Source: Bacteroidota bacterium
GTDB lineage: Bacteria > Bacteroidota > Bacteroidia > Chitinophagales > Chitinophagaceae
Assembly (NCBI GenBank): GCA_023416995.1
Contig: JAEZGI010000040.1
Span: 67,410 to 131,409 of the forward strand
Length of the DNA: 64,000 nt
Reading direction: 5' to 3'
Shown here: piece by piece, positions 1 to 9,202 of the stretch
How the letters are laid out: each line of letters opens with the position of its first letter
Position numbering within the stretch: position 1 is the stretch's first letter
Program-made: the position numbers and the translations under genes
The notes under the pieces: model-generated
What the model saw: only the letters and a program-made list of their open reading frames with translations
Database searches by the model: none
Told to the model about the DNA's origin: nothing

Positions 1-1
1 G

Positions 2-232
2 GCGGGCATCTATAAGCTTGAACTGGTCAGCAGTCGGGCAACGACGCAAACAAGGCCAAACACGTTTACAGTCGGTTCTGAAGCAAGTACGGTTGATGCC
101 TGGAACAACCTCACAAATCTTGTCGTGTTAGATAATCTTTCGCCAACCAGTTCAACCATCACTGTTACCATCACGCACACGCAAGGATTCAACTTTATAA
201 ACGCTTTCAGATTGATTCGCTATGAAGATTAA
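2..232 (+). CDS. C-terminal end of an adhesin/fiber-like protein (5' end outside window)
   Basis: Frame 2 is open from the window edge to a TAA at 230-232, giving 76 residues that end in INAFRLIRYED. The stop lies inside the next gene, whose ATG is at 222, so the two overlap by 11 bp and are probably translationally coupled. The segment resembles the middle domain (about residues 575-660) of the downstream protein: both have a Tyr-Glu/Val-Leu-Val-x-Ser-Arg strand, a TFTVG/NFTIGG strand, an NNLTN element and a closing GFNFINAFRLI/GNYLNGFKII strand. It is therefore a beta-rich domain at the C-terminus of a protein whose function cannot be told from this fragment. Confidence 0.75.
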   Translation, partial: AGIYKLELVSSRATTQTRPNTFTVGSEASTVDAWNNLTNLVVLDNLSPTSSTITVTITHTQGFNFINAFRLIRYED

Positions 233-3200
233 AATACTCCTGCTCTTATTGCTTCCTGTTTTTGCTTTCTCCCAAACGGGAATGGTGACTTACGATACGA
301 CTATAAACGGAAGATATTTTCTGATCACCATGCCTGATAACTGGTGGACAACTGCCAATACGCAATATACTGAGGGCTTTGTGGCGTTGCACGGAATGGG
401 TGAAGTGTATGACGCTGCAAACGGGGGCAATACCGGTAAGATGAATGATTACTTCTTTCACTACTACATTCAAACGCTCGGTACCTGGGATGGCAAGGTG
501 ACACTTGGTAATGGAGTTCATAGACCCGTTTATATTTCATTCCAACGGCTACCAGGTGATGCATCGGGAAATATGCGACCATCGCCATTCAAAGCGATCA
601 TTGACATGATCAAATTGAGGTGGAGAATTAAGGAGAATGCCATGTATGCAATAGGCGGTTCACAAGGTAGCTGGGTTGAGATGGTTGGAGCATCATATAA
701 AGCAACGACAGCAGACACTTCATACTATAAAATGTTTAAAGCTATCGTTTCGATCGATGGTGTAATTCCGTCTGACAGGTTTGATCAAACGCTGGCTTAT
801 CCAAATAAGTTCGGCAACATGGCGAGGTATGGAACTAAAGTGTTAGGCTTCCAACAGATCAATGACGACTCTCGAAAAACAGATGTTTGGATAAAAAACA
901 TGAATGATTCCTTCCCAGGAAGCGGGAGGTATATCATCACAAACATCAACGGAGGTAACCACTATGGCGGTGTGAATACTATTTCCGATCCAAATCAACG
1001 TAACTGGACATCTTCAAATGGTTCACTGGTAGCAAGCAAATCAGGTCGTGTAATGTCCTCGAATTACATTGATGGAGGGCAGAATATTTACGAGTGGTTA
1101 ATGAGACAAGGTGATACCACGTTGTCTGGTGGAACTGCACCGCCAAATCAACCGCCAATTGTTTCCGTCGGCTCAGATGTTACCATTACGCTGCCAACCA
1201 ACAGCACGGGAAATAAAACGATGACTGTAACGGATGAAGGCGGTACGCTTACCTATGCCTGGACAAAGATTTCAGGACCTTCAACCTTCACAATTACCGC
1301 TCCAACGTCAGCGACCTCCAATTTTACAAACTTGGTAGCTGGCACTTATGTTTTCCGTGGTACAGCGACTGATACAGGATCGTTATCTGGTTATGATGAA
1401 TTTCAGGTGACTGTAAATGCTGCCGGTAATACACCTCCTGTTGTGAGTGCTGGAAGTGACCAGGTGATTACATTGCCTACAAATACCGCGACTCTGACAG
1501 GTACTGCAACTGATGCTGATGGCACGATATCATCACGAAGCTGGTCACAGGTTTCAGGCCCCAACACTTCTACAATTGCAAGTCCAACAAGTGCCAGCAC
1601 TGCAATCAGCAACTTGATACAGGGCGTTTATTCATTCCGTTTTGCTGCTACTGACAATTCAGGATCCACCGTTGCCGATACGATGACAGTGACTGTAAAC
1701 GCAGCGCAGACAGGTGAAGAACAATCCGTATTCGTGAATCTATATGGCGGTAGTAACCCATATTCGAATGCGGAGTGGAATAACTGGAATACCACTGCAT
1801 CCACAACTATCACGAACCTGAAGTACATCACGGGTGTTACCTCAACCATCGGGGCAACAATATCAACTCAACTATCAGTAAGCGAAAACACATCGCCTTA
1901 TACTGGTGTTATCATGCCAACGGAGGTATTGAGGTACGCAAGCTATACAACCGCACCGCGGACGCTTACGATCACAGGCTTGAACCCTGGCAAGCAATAC
2001 ACATTCGTTCTTGTTGCATCACGTAAGAACACTGACAATACCACCAACTTCACAATAGGAGGTGTTACGCGGGGAGTTTATATCAACAACAACCTGACGA
2101 ATGCAGCAACATTCACCGATATCACTCCATCCGGAGCGGGCGAAGTAGTTGTAAGCATTGACCGTGTTACAACGAATGGTGGTAACTACCTGAATGGATT
2201 TAAGATTATTCAACAAGGTACAGGACAGACAACGAATGATCCACCCATTGCACATGCAGGTGCAGAACAGTTTATAACGCTTCCACGCGATACAGCTGAC
2301 CTTGCAGGTTCTGCAGTCGATTATGATGGTGTGATAGTTTCGTATCAGTGGACGCCGGTAAGCGGCCCTGAACTTGCCACAATCGATAATCCAACATCCC
2401 AAAACACAAGAGTGCGCGGCTTAACAACTGCAGGCGATTATGTGTTTGAATTAACCGCCACGGATGACGACGGGGCAATAGGTAAGGATAGTGTAGTTAT
2501 TCACGTTAACGATGCCGGTGTAACACCTGTTACAGTCTCAGCCGGTCGAGATAGCTCCCTTGCACTTGCGCAGTGGAATGACGTCATTAAAGCGATGGAT
2601 GTGACCAAAACAACGCTCAAAGGTGCTGGCACAGGTGTTACTACCTGGGCATGGTCACAAATAGCAGGGGCGAGTGTTACGATCGTTTCACCAAATTCAC
2701 AAAACACACTTGTCACCGGATTTCAACCAGGCAACTATAAGTTTAGGCTGGTTGCCTCCAATGGAGTTAACACAGTAAGCGATACAGTTGAATATCGTGT
2801 TGCGGATTACCAAACGAAAGGTGAACGTCCTTGTAGGGTTGGTGCCCCTGTTACACACGTTCTCACCCCAACGAACAACACAGAGCTTGTAAGAACTTAC
2901 CTGGTGCGCGATGGCTGGAATATCATGGGTGGCGATACCGTCAAAATACCTCGCAATCCGAATAATGGCGGGGTGTATAGCGGGATATCTCTTGGTGATT
3001 TCGGAGGTAAAAGAGAGTGCCCGGTTATCTTGGTGAATCAGGGAATTGTTGAGATCGGGAACGGTAATAACAGTTCATTCTTCCGCATAGGCAACAGTGC
3101 TGCTGATACGAATTTCGTTGCCCAGGTTAAAATTCTTGGAAATACGGTGCCGGGAATTCCTTACGGTTTCCGACACATTGACCCGACACCTGCTACAAAG

Positions 3201-4202
3201 AACGCGACTGGTATTGTGCTGAATCTCGCTACTGATATCCACATGGAAGGAATATTTGTAAGAGGTGCATCAACCGGAGTAATGGCAAAGCTTGATTCCG
3301 ATTCAGCGCGGCCATGGCGTATATACAATAATTTCCGGATGAAGAATATTGTCATTCAGAATTGCTTCTTTGCTGATATAAACGGTGAAACTATTTATGG
3401 CGGTCACACATCGCCGAACGGTGATCCTGTTTCGCAACCTGCCAATAATGGGCACACGGTGCGGGTAGATACGATGATCATCCGGAGAAACATCGGTGAT
3501 GGCTCAACATGGGATATCTTCCAGGTATCTAATTCAATCTATGCTGATGTGTCTGAAAACATCGGTCTCCGCGGCGGCAGCAACAATCAAAGCAGCCAAC
3601 GTGCAGCAGCAATCATCGGAGGAAATACGAAAGGCAAGTTTACACGCAATGTTATTCAAAATTCTATGGAAGGTCTCGGAGTCTACGGATATGACACTGT
3701 GGAGATCGCTTATAACTTTATGGATTCGATCAACGCCGGTTCTGGCACTTCTGATGGTATATATGCCAGCAGCAACTTCGCCACGGTAATCGAACCACGT
3801 GATTCACTCAAACTTTGGGTGCATCATAATTATTTCAGCAGAATAGAACGTCGTGCTGCCTTCTCGGCCAACAACTCCGGGAAAATGGGAGTAGGTAGGA
3901 TGCAATACAATACCGTTGTTGACGCTACCAGGAATCTATCGCAGATGTTCGGAAGCAACTCGAATGATGTGATATCAGACAACACACTGCTTACAAGTGC
4001 ACCTGCAGTAACGATCAGGCGTATAAATGCTGATGGTGATTCGCCATTGCTGCGAGTAACCAAAGGTGCAACGACACAAGACTTCACCAATGCGGTTGAT
4101 ATCCTTAAGTTCCTCGGTGTGCTACCTGACGAACCAACAGAACCGGTTGAACCTCCCGCTGGACCTCGCATCATCAAACGCAGATTCATCAAATTCCAAT
4201 AG
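222..4202 (+). CDS. Predicted exported alpha/beta hydrolase-PKD-beta-helix multidomain protein in the phage head module
   Basis: 1326 residues. Residues 1-18 form a hydrophobic Sec-type signal peptide. Residues about 20-300 look like an alpha/beta hydrolase: a GxSxG elbow puts the nucleophile at Ser147, and Asp215/216 and His247 (in GGNHYGG) are candidate triad members. Four PKD-like repeats follow at about 308-398, 400-495, 667-763 and 766-862, recognisable by PPIVSVGSD-type starts and W..xSGP cores. A separate beta domain at 498-664 is shared with the upstream gene. From about 867 on, repeated short N/G-rich strands suggest a right-handed beta-helix as in pectate-lyase-like folds. It sits directly before the minor head gene and overlaps it by 1 bp. 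A polysaccharide or surface-glycan-active adhesin is the best guess; phage tailspike or a lysogenic-conversion cargo are alternatives. Domain calls are by eye. Confidence 0.7.
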   Translation: MKIKILLLLLLPVFAFSQTGMVTYDTTINGRYFLITMPDNWWTTANTQYTEGFVALHGMGEVYDAANGGNTGKMNDYFFHYYIQTLGTWDGKVTLGNGVHRPVYISFQRLPGDASGNMRPSPFKAIIDMIKLRWRIKENAMYAIGGSQGSWVEMVGASYKATTADTSYYKMFKAIVSIDGVIPSDRFDQTLAYPNKFGNMARYGTKVLGFQQINDDSRKTDVWIKNMNDSFPGSGRYIITNINGGNHYGGVNTISDPNQRNWTSSNGSLVASKSGRVMSSNYIDGGQNIYEWLMRQGDTTLSGGTAPPNQPPIVSVGSDVTITLPTNSTGNKTMTVTDEGGTLTYAWTKISGPSTFTITAPTSATSNFTNLVAGTYVFRGTATDTGSLSGYDEFQVTVNAAGNTPPVVSAGSDQVITLPTNTATLTGTATDADGTISSRSWSQVSGPNTSTIASPTSASTAISNLIQGVYSFRFAATDNSGSTVADTMTVTVNAAQTGEEQSVFVNLYGGSNPYSNAEWNNWNTTASTTITNLKYITGVTSTIGATISTQLSVSENTSPYTGVIMPTEVLRYASYTTAPRTLTITGLNPGKQYTFVLVASRKNTDNTTNFTIGGVTRGVYINNNLTNAATFTDITPSGAGEVVVSIDRVTTNGGNYLNGFKIIQQGTGQTTNDPPIAHAGAEQFITLPRDTADLAGSAVDYDGVIVSYQWTPVSGPELATIDNPTSQNTRVRGLTTAGDYVFELTATDDDGAIGKDSVVIHVNDAGVTPVTVSAGRDSSLALAQWNDVIKAMDVTKTTLKGAGTGVTTWAWSQIAGASVTIVSPNSQNTLVTGFQPGNYKFRLVASNGVNTVSDTVEYRVADYQTKGERPCRVGAPVTHVLTPTNNTELVRTYLVRDGWNIMGGDTVKIPRNPNNGGVYSGISLGDFGGKRECPVILVNQGIVEIGNGNNSSFFRIGNSAADTNFVAQVKILGNTVPGIPYGFRHIDPTPATKNATGIVLNLATDIHMEGIFVRGASTGVMAKLDSDSARPWRIYNNFRMKNIVIQNCFFADINGETIYGGHTSPNGDPVSQPANNGHTVRVDTMIIRRNIGDGSTWDIFQVSNSIYADVSENIGLRGGSNNQSSQRAAAIIGGNTKGKFTRNVIQNSMEGLGVYGYDTVEIAYNFMDSINAGSGTSDGIYASSNFATVIEPRDSLKLWVHHNYFSRIERRAAFSANNSGKMGVGRMQYNTVVDATRNLSQMFGSNSNDVISDNTLLTSAPAVTIRRINADGDSPLLRVTKGATTQDFTNAVDILKFLGVLPDEPTEPVEPPAGPRIIKRRFIKFQ

Positions 4203-5236
4203 TGCCCGGCAAAAAGAAGAAATATACAATCACTGAACTCGCGACCATGTATCAGATACTGGTTCGCGAGATCGGTGATGATGTTGCAAACCAGATCATG
4301 GCGCTGATGGATCGCGGCGTTACTCAAATCGCGTACCTCGCTGCAAAAAAGAAGCTGTTAAAAAATCGGTACCTGCCGAAACAGTTGCAGAAAACCATTG
4401 ATAGGATCGTGACCACCTTCCATGCAGATGCATCGAGCGTCATCATCAACGGGATAAATCGATCTCGTAAACTGGCCGATCAGAAAACAACACTGATTAC
4501 TGAATCATATTTTGGTGGTGGTAAGAAACCGCCATCAAAACGTATCATGGCTGCTGCTGCTGGTGGTGGCGGTCGCAGACCTCCTAAAACACCGGTAAAC
4601 GCTGCTGCTGATAGCTTCGGTAAACATTTCAATGCCCGTCAACTTTCGCCACGAGTATGGAAGCTGTCTAACAGTTATAAATCCACGATCAATAAAACGC
4701 TGGTTGTCGAAATGAAGAAGGGCACACCGGCCAGGGCAATTGCAAAACAACTCAGATCAAACCTGCGTAACAGTGAAGGCTCCGAAACGCCCGGCCAGGG
4801 TGTTTACAAGTCACCGCAAAAGAACGCAATGCGGCTTGCACGTACTGAAACTAATCTTGCATACCAACATCAGGATTATGAACGCTGGCAATCGTTATGG
4901 TTCGTTACAGGAATACAGGTGAAGCTTTCAAACCGTCACCCGGTTTATGATATCTGTGATTCGATGGTAGGCATTTATCCGAAGGATTTCAAGTTTGCAG
5001 GTTGGCATAGTCAGTGTCTTTGCATTGCGATACCTGTTATGGCAAGTGAAGCAGATCGCGATAAAATGCTGGATTTTCAACTGGGTCTTACGAATGAAAA
5101 ACCAGTACCTGAATACGTCTCCACATTACCACCTGCAGCTAAGGAATGGATATCGAAAAATAGCAAGCGCATTCAAGGCTGGAAGAATGAACCATATTTC
5201 ATTCAATACAACAAAAAGTATATCGATCTGAAGTAG
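4202..5236 (+). CDS. Phage minor head / head morphogenesis protein (Mu gpF-like)
   Basis: 344 residues. The GTG start at 4202 overlaps the TAG of the upstream gene by one base, which favours coupled translation. The basic N-terminus is followed by a helical region and a C-terminal part typical of gpF-like head morphogenesis proteins: an Ala-x-Thr-Glu-Thr-Asn segment near 215-225, then a Cys/His cluster (HPVYDICD and HSQCLC, about 250-280) that could bind a metal. Such proteins sit at or near the portal and help procapsid assembly. Position just before the scaffold and major capsid genes fits. The portal gene normally found immediately upstream is not seen; the hydrolase/PKD gene occupies that spot. 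Confidence 0.8.
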   Translation: MPGKKKKYTITELATMYQILVREIGDDVANQIMALMDRGVTQIAYLAAKKKLLKNRYLPKQLQKTIDRIVTTFHADASSVIINGINRSRKLADQKTTLITESYFGGGKKPPSKRIMAAAAGGGGRRPPKTPVNAAADSFGKHFNARQLSPRVWKLSNSYKSTINKTLVVEMKKGTPARAIAKQLRSNLRNSEGSETPGQGVYKSPQKNAMRLARTETNLAYQHQDYERWQSLWFVTGIQVKLSNRHPVYDICDSMVGIYPKDFKFAGWHSQCLCIAIPVMASEADRDKMLDFQLGLTNEKPVPEYVSTLPPAAKEWISKNSKRIQGWKNEPYFIQYNKKYIDLK

Positions 5237-5249
5237 ATCACTATTGTTA

Positions 5250-5270
5250 TAGCAATCCCGCGTTGTATAA
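5250..5270 (+). repeat. Copy 1 of a 21-bp intergenic repeat (possible phage regulatory element)
   Basis: The 21 bases at 5250-5270 match 17 of 21 positions at 16823-16843. Both copies lie between structural genes, with the core tagca(a/t)tcccgc and a final ataa. This copy is in the 108-bp gap before the scaffold gene. A shared promoter or leader element is possible; chance cannot be excluded. Confidence 0.35.
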
Positions 5271-5344
5271 GGGTAGATTTCAAGCGCGCATTCCTTCTGC
5301 GTTATTTCACGCTTCAAATATTCTATTAAAAATCTCCCCCACGT

Positions 5345-5968
5345 ATGAAGGAAAAAATTCTGGCACAACTGATTGCAAAAAACCCAGGGGTGTCAAAAGT
5401 AGTTCTGGGACTATTAGCCGATAAGCTTGCGGTGACAGTAACAGAAGAATCCGCTATTGAGGGCGCAATAAGCGAACTCGACAAAGGACCTATCAGCATC
5501 AAAGATTACGCAGATTTTCTCCAAAAAGAAGCTGACAAACGTGTAGCTGACGCGCTTAAGAAAGCTGGCAAAACAGATCCTCCGAAGGATGATCCCAAAA
5601 ACGATCCTCCTAAAAATGACGATCCAATTGCCGCACAACTCGCAGCAATAAACGAAAAGCTTGCACTCCTGGAAAAGGAAAAAACACAAGGCAAGTTATC
5701 CGAAAAACTGTCAGCGGCTTTGAAGGAAAAGAAAATCCCGTTAGCACTTGCCAAAGGTCGCGTACCTCAGAGCGAAGAGGAACTGGAAAGCGTGCTCTCA
5801 GAAATTGAAACCGATTGGACGGAAACGAAGCAACAACTCGCTAATGAGGGGTTCGCACAAGTTGATCCACCAAAAGGGGGCAATTCAGGCGATGTGTCAA
5901 AGGCTACTGTAGAAGCGGACTGGAAAGCGTGGGCGGCGAAGAATCAAACTGCACCAGCAGCTAAGTAA
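5345..5968 (+). CDS. Probable phage scaffolding protein
   Basis: 207 residues, rich in Lys, Glu, Asp and Ala. A helical N-terminal part is followed by a disordered Pro/Asp/Lys stretch at about 80-95 (PPKDDPKNDPPKNDD) and by a coiled-coil-like segment at 97-130. The C-terminus is basic and Ala-rich. Such charged helical proteins between minor head and major capsid genes usually act as internal scaffolds for procapsid assembly. No protease motif (Ser-His or ClpP-like) is visible. It is assigned by composition and position only, not by a recognised family motif. Confidence 0.6.
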   Translation: MKEKILAQLIAKNPGVSKVVLGLLADKLAVTVTEESAIEGAISELDKGPISIKDYADFLQKEADKRVADALKKAGKTDPPKDDPKNDPPKNDDPIAAQLAAINEKLALLEKEKTQGKLSEKLSAALKEKKIPLALAKGRVPQSEEELESVLSEIETDWTETKQQLANEGFAQVDPPKGGNSGDVSKATVEADWKAWAAKNQTAPAAK

Positions 5969-6000
5969 ACAACAACATTAACATTTAATCCTACTCAATT

Positions 6001-6576
6001 ATGGGTTTACAACTTAAAAAAGAAACCGGTTCAAGTCAGAAACAAATCTGGCAGCGGGTTGATCAGTTGGCACAAGGTGGTTTTACAATTGATGCGGCTG
6101 GATTTACCGGTACCATTCTCGCAGGTGCACCGGTTCTGTTCAACGAGGAAACAAGGGTCGCTAAGATCCTTAAGCTCGCTGAAATATTCGAAACTGCGGG
6201 ATCGGTAACCTCTTACAAAATCGCTAAAGGCCATAACCTGGCTGTTGGTGATCATGTAAGTAAAACTGTCGGTGGTGCAGCATACACTATCACAGCCATC
6301 AATACAACCAATGCGGCGTATGATACAATCACTGTAGGCACTACAATTGGCGCAGTAACCGCGGGTGAAGCCATTTTTAAATCAAGTGCATCGGGTGCAT
6401 CTGCCGGTGCTTTGGATGTGGCTCCAAACGGGCTGTTGTATGATGATGTGACTGTTGGTGTGGAAGATTCTGTTGCGGTGGTGCTTCGCGGTACTGTGTA
6501 CGCTAAGAGAATCCCTGCAGTACCTGCATCCGCTAAAACCGGTATGCCTCACATCATATTCTCAAACTCATTTTAA
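6001..6576 (+). CDS. Head decoration / head fiber-like protein
   Basis: 191 residues starting MGLQLKKETG, located 32 bp after the scaffold gene and 16 bp before the major capsid gene. It is Gly/Ala/Thr/Val-rich and predicted to be mostly beta. Residues about 75-125 resemble a small beta-barrel insertion (SYKIAKGHNLAVGDHV onward) of the type used as capsid-surface decoration. The C-terminus returns to a compact beta fold. Proteins like this in Bacteroidota phages are commonly annotated as head fiber or decoration proteins. Family membership is inferred from position and pattern. Confidence 0.6.
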   Translation: MGLQLKKETGSSQKQIWQRVDQLAQGGFTIDAAGFTGTILAGAPVLFNEETRVAKILKLAEIFETAGSVTSYKIAKGHNLAVGDHVSKTVGGAAYTITAINTTNAAYDTITVGTTIGAVTAGEAIFKSSASGASAGALDVAPNGLLYDDVTVGVEDSVAVVLRGTVYAKRIPAVPASAKTGMPHIIFSNSF

Positions 6577-6592
6577 TCCCCCCTTATAAAAC

Positions 6593-7684
6593 ATGAGTAA
6601 GTTAAAATCAATGTTTGGCGCGCATGCTGAAAATATGCAGATCGCCATCGATAACCGGAATGACAGGTTCGATCCGCTGTTTTTCCCAACATATTTCCCA
6701 ATCGGGTTACCGCAGGTTTCGCTTGACTATACAAGCGTGATAGGCGCAAGCAGGATCGAAGCCGCCGCGTCAATCGTTAATCGCGATTCACCTGCACCAC
6801 CTCGTACCCGGCAAACTTTTGAAAGGCTTTCCGGTACCATCCCTCCGATATCTGAGAAGTTTCATTTGAAGGAAAGCGATATGAGGGATTTCGAGGTTAT
6901 CAAAAGCATGACCTCACTTGAAAGCGCTCGTAAGGAAGCGTTGATGAAGTTGATTTGGGATGACGTTCGTAAAGCAGGTAATGCGCCGTTAAAGCGTATT
7001 GACATGCTCGTTCTTGAAGGCTTGTCAACTGGTAAGCTTACTGCTACTGTTGATAACAACCCTGATGGTATCACGTTCGATCTGGACCTTTTGATGCCTT
7101 CTGAAAATAAAACCCAGGCGGCGGTTCAGTGGGGTTCAACTTCAGCAACACCTATCACTGACATTCAGAACAAGGTAGAAGCTGCACGCGCAAAGGGTGT
7201 GACCTTTTCAAAAATGCTGATGTCAAGCGTGCTGTTTGGCAAGTTCCGCAAGACGACCGAAGTGCTTGACACCCTGAAAGCCTTCTACTATGGCCCTAAA
7301 CCTGGTGCTGGCTTCAATCCGATTGGTATTACCACCCTGAGCAGTATCAACGAATTCTTGACACAGGAAAGACTTCCTGTTATTGAAATAGTTGATAACA
7401 CTTTCGGTGTGGAAAAGGGTGGGAAGATTCAGACTGTTCGTCCGTTCAGTGATAACAACGTTTCGTTTATTCCTGCCGGTACACTCGGTGAGATTAAACA
7501 AGCCGTTTCCATGGAAAAAATCAGGCCAGCGAAAAACTGTGATTATGCAGTTTTCAAAGATGAGATCCTGATTTCAAAATGGAGCACTAACGAGCCATTG
7601 CAGGAATGGACAAAGGGCGAATGGAATGCATTCCCTTCATTCTCTGCAATTGACAGTGTGTATCTCCTGACCGCAGTATTTTAA
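6593..7684 (+). CDS. Phage major capsid protein, capsid protein E-like
   Basis: 363 residues. The N-terminal half carries phrases typical of the major capsid protein E family (FFPTYFPIGLPQVSLDY; PPISEKFHLKESDMRDF) and a helical segment with SARKEALMKLIWDD. The C-terminal half (about 250-363) has VIEIVDNTFGVEKGG and FIPAGTLGEIKQA, as in the A-domain end of these proteins. The length fits the family (roughly 330-370). It forms the icosahedral shell of the virion. The surrounding gene order, with scaffold and decoration before and connectors after, supports the call. Confidence 0.88.
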   Translation: MSKLKSMFGAHAENMQIAIDNRNDRFDPLFFPTYFPIGLPQVSLDYTSVIGASRIEAAASIVNRDSPAPPRTRQTFERLSGTIPPISEKFHLKESDMRDFEVIKSMTSLESARKEALMKLIWDDVRKAGNAPLKRIDMLVLEGLSTGKLTATVDNNPDGITFDLDLLMPSENKTQAAVQWGSTSATPITDIQNKVEAARAKGVTFSKMLMSSVLFGKFRKTTEVLDTLKAFYYGPKPGAGFNPIGITTLSSINEFLTQERLPVIEIVDNTFGVEKGGKIQTVRPFSDNNVSFIPAGTLGEIKQAVSMEKIRPAKNCDYAVFKDEILISKWSTNEPLQEWTKGEWNAFPSFSAIDSVYLLTAVF

Positions 7685-7704
7685 TCCAATATCCGCTCTT
7701 TGAT

Positions 7705-8028
7705 ATGAATTTAAAAGAAGCCTTGATAAGTGCAGTTAACGTTCCGGCAGCGGACAGTGTTCTTGAAAAAGCACTGATCGATAATGACCTTAATGGAACT
7801 GACAGCTACACGAAAGATAGTGCGGGGGCAATTGACAAGATCGCAATTGATGTACTCCTTGCTGCCTGGGTAACACCAGATGTCAGTGAAGGCAGCTACT
7901 CCGTAAAATACGACCGCAATGCTATCAAATCAAGGCTTCTTTTTCTTGCAAAAAAACATGATCGTCAGGATGTGATTGATGCATGTGGTGATCCAGTGCC
8001 TACAATTTCAAGCCCCAATGTCTGGTGA
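7705..8028 (+). CDS. Probable head-tail connector protein
   Basis: 107 residues, small and helical, 20 bp after the major capsid gene. A small protein in this slot is usually the first head-tail connector (gp6-like adaptor). The sequence shows an N-terminal helix, an acidic middle and a KSRLLFLAKKHDRQ helix near the C-terminus, but no diagnostic motif. Its TGA stop overlaps the ATG of the next gene by one base, indicating coupling within the neck module. The call rests mainly on order. Confidence 0.55.
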   Translation: MNLKEALISAVNVPAADSVLEKALIDNDLNGTDSYTKDSAGAIDKIAIDVLLAAWVTPDVSEGSYSVKYDRNAIKSRLLFLAKKHDRQDVIDACGDPVPTISSPNVW

Positions 8029-8351
8029 TGATTAAGCAGTATCCGCATACCATTCAAGTTACCATTCCAGGGGCATCAACTCAGGATGGCAATGGCAATT
8101 GGGTACAAGGTACAGCGATTTCATTCGAAGGCCCGGGCAGATTTGAGGTGGCTAATCTTCGCAATTCATCAATCATCACGCTGGCAGATGGCAGACAGAT
8201 TCAAGCATCCGGAGTGATTTACGTGCCAGTGTCTTTTCCAAAGGTTGAGCTTGAATCTGAGATAGTGATTTTGGAAGGCGCGGCAGTGATCGCAAAGGGT
8301 AAAGCGATCCGCTACAGTAAAGGTCAGTTAAATGCAAGGGTATGGCTTTAA
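8028..8351 (+). CDS. Probable head-closure / head-tail adaptor protein
   Basis: 107 residues starting at the ATG that shares a base with the preceding TGA (a GTG one codon earlier is also possible). The pattern IQVTIPGASTQDGNGNWVQG followed by several beta strands and a final GKAIRYSKGQLNARVW is like the small beta-barrel head-closure proteins (SPP1 gp16 / head-tail joining type). It would seal the portal after packaging and present the tail-docking surface. The 3' end overlaps the next gene by 10 bp. Confidence 0.6.
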   Translation: MIKQYPHTIQVTIPGASTQDGNGNWVQGTAISFEGPGRFEVANLRNSSIITLADGRQIQASGVIYVPVSFPKVELESEIVILEGAAVIAKGKAIRYSKGQLNARVWL

Positions 8352-8782
8352 GGATGACTCCGAATTTTAAAGTGAATGATTTGCTTAAGAATGCAAAGGA
8401 GCGAATTAAGGCGCTTGACACAGCTTTACTTGATCAGTTAAAGCAAGTTGGCGAACAGTTCGTTGCAGACGCACGGAGTACAAACACATATACTGATCGC
8501 ACGCGCAACCTGCGTGGTTCTATTGGTTATGTGATCTATAAGTCAGGCCGCAAGGTGTTTGGCGATTTTACTGGAACGGCAGAAGGTAGAGCGACTGGTT
8601 TGGCACTGGCAAAAGATGTCGCTGAAAAATCCCGTGGTTATGTGTTGGTGGTTGTGGCAGGTATGAACTACGCTGCTGCAGTTGAAAGTAAGGGATTCGA
8701 TGTCTTAACAGGATCCAGCCAAGTGGCTGAACAGAATTTAAAGAAGGCCCTCAAAAAAATTATGAATCGCGCACGGCCATGA
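8342..8782 (+). CDS. HK97 gp10-like neck / tail-completion protein
   Basis: 146 residues. The phrase RTRNLRGSIGYVIYKSGRKVF and the later YVLVVVAGMNYAAAVESKGFDVL are characteristic of the HK97 gp10-like family, where a positively charged N-terminal helix precedes an alpha/beta core. These proteins occur between head closure and tail terminator genes and help join tail to head. The gene overlaps both neighbours (10 bp upstream, ATGA downstream), consistent with a tightly coupled operon. Confidence 0.75.
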   Translation: MALRMTPNFKVNDLLKNAKERIKALDTALLDQLKQVGEQFVADARSTNTYTDRTRNLRGSIGYVIYKSGRKVFGDFTGTAEGRATGLALAKDVAEKSRGYVLVVVAGMNYAAAVESKGFDVLTGSSQVAEQNLKKALKKIMNRARP

Positions 8783-9189
8783 AAACAACTATTGACCTGG
8801 TTAATGATGTGTTCACCCTGTTGAATGTACCGGTTCTTACCGGTGCGATTTCAGGCAAGGTGTATAAACATCGCCGGCCAACGAATTCCAAAAAGGAAGA
8901 TATAGTTGTCAACTGTCTGCCGGTTACTGGTGATCAGCTACAAACCGCGGTTGTGAACATAAACATTCACGTTGCGAATTTGAAACTGCAATTGAATGGC
9001 ACTACTGATTTGTCTCAGCCTGATCACGTTCGATTAAACGCCATCGCTGGTCTTGTAACACCGCTCATTGAAGATGCCAGCATAAACGACCTGGTGACAT
9101 CTGTTCAACAGCAAACGGTCATAGAAGAAGCGGAGATTGACGAACACTACATCAACATTCGAGTAAACATTTTTAATATCAACGTTTAA
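8779..9189 (+). CDS. Probable tail terminator protein
   Basis: 136 residues. It starts in an ATGA overlap with the gp10-like gene. A small alpha/beta protein ending in a strand-rich INIRVNIFNINV tail, immediately before the tail tube gene, is the usual place for a tail terminator that caps the finished tail tube. The motif EDIVVNCLPVTGDQLQTAVVNINIHV also fits the beta-sheet core of minor tail terminators. Evidence is positional plus pattern. Confidence 0.6.
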   Translation: MKTTIDLVNDVFTLLNVPVLTGAISGKVYKHRRPTNSKKEDIVVNCLPVTGDQLQTAVVNINIHVANLKLQLNGTTDLSQPDHVRLNAIAGLVTPLIEDASINDLVTSVQQQTVIEEAEIDEHYINIRVNIFNINV

Positions 9190-9202
9190 AAAATCCATAA
9201 CT

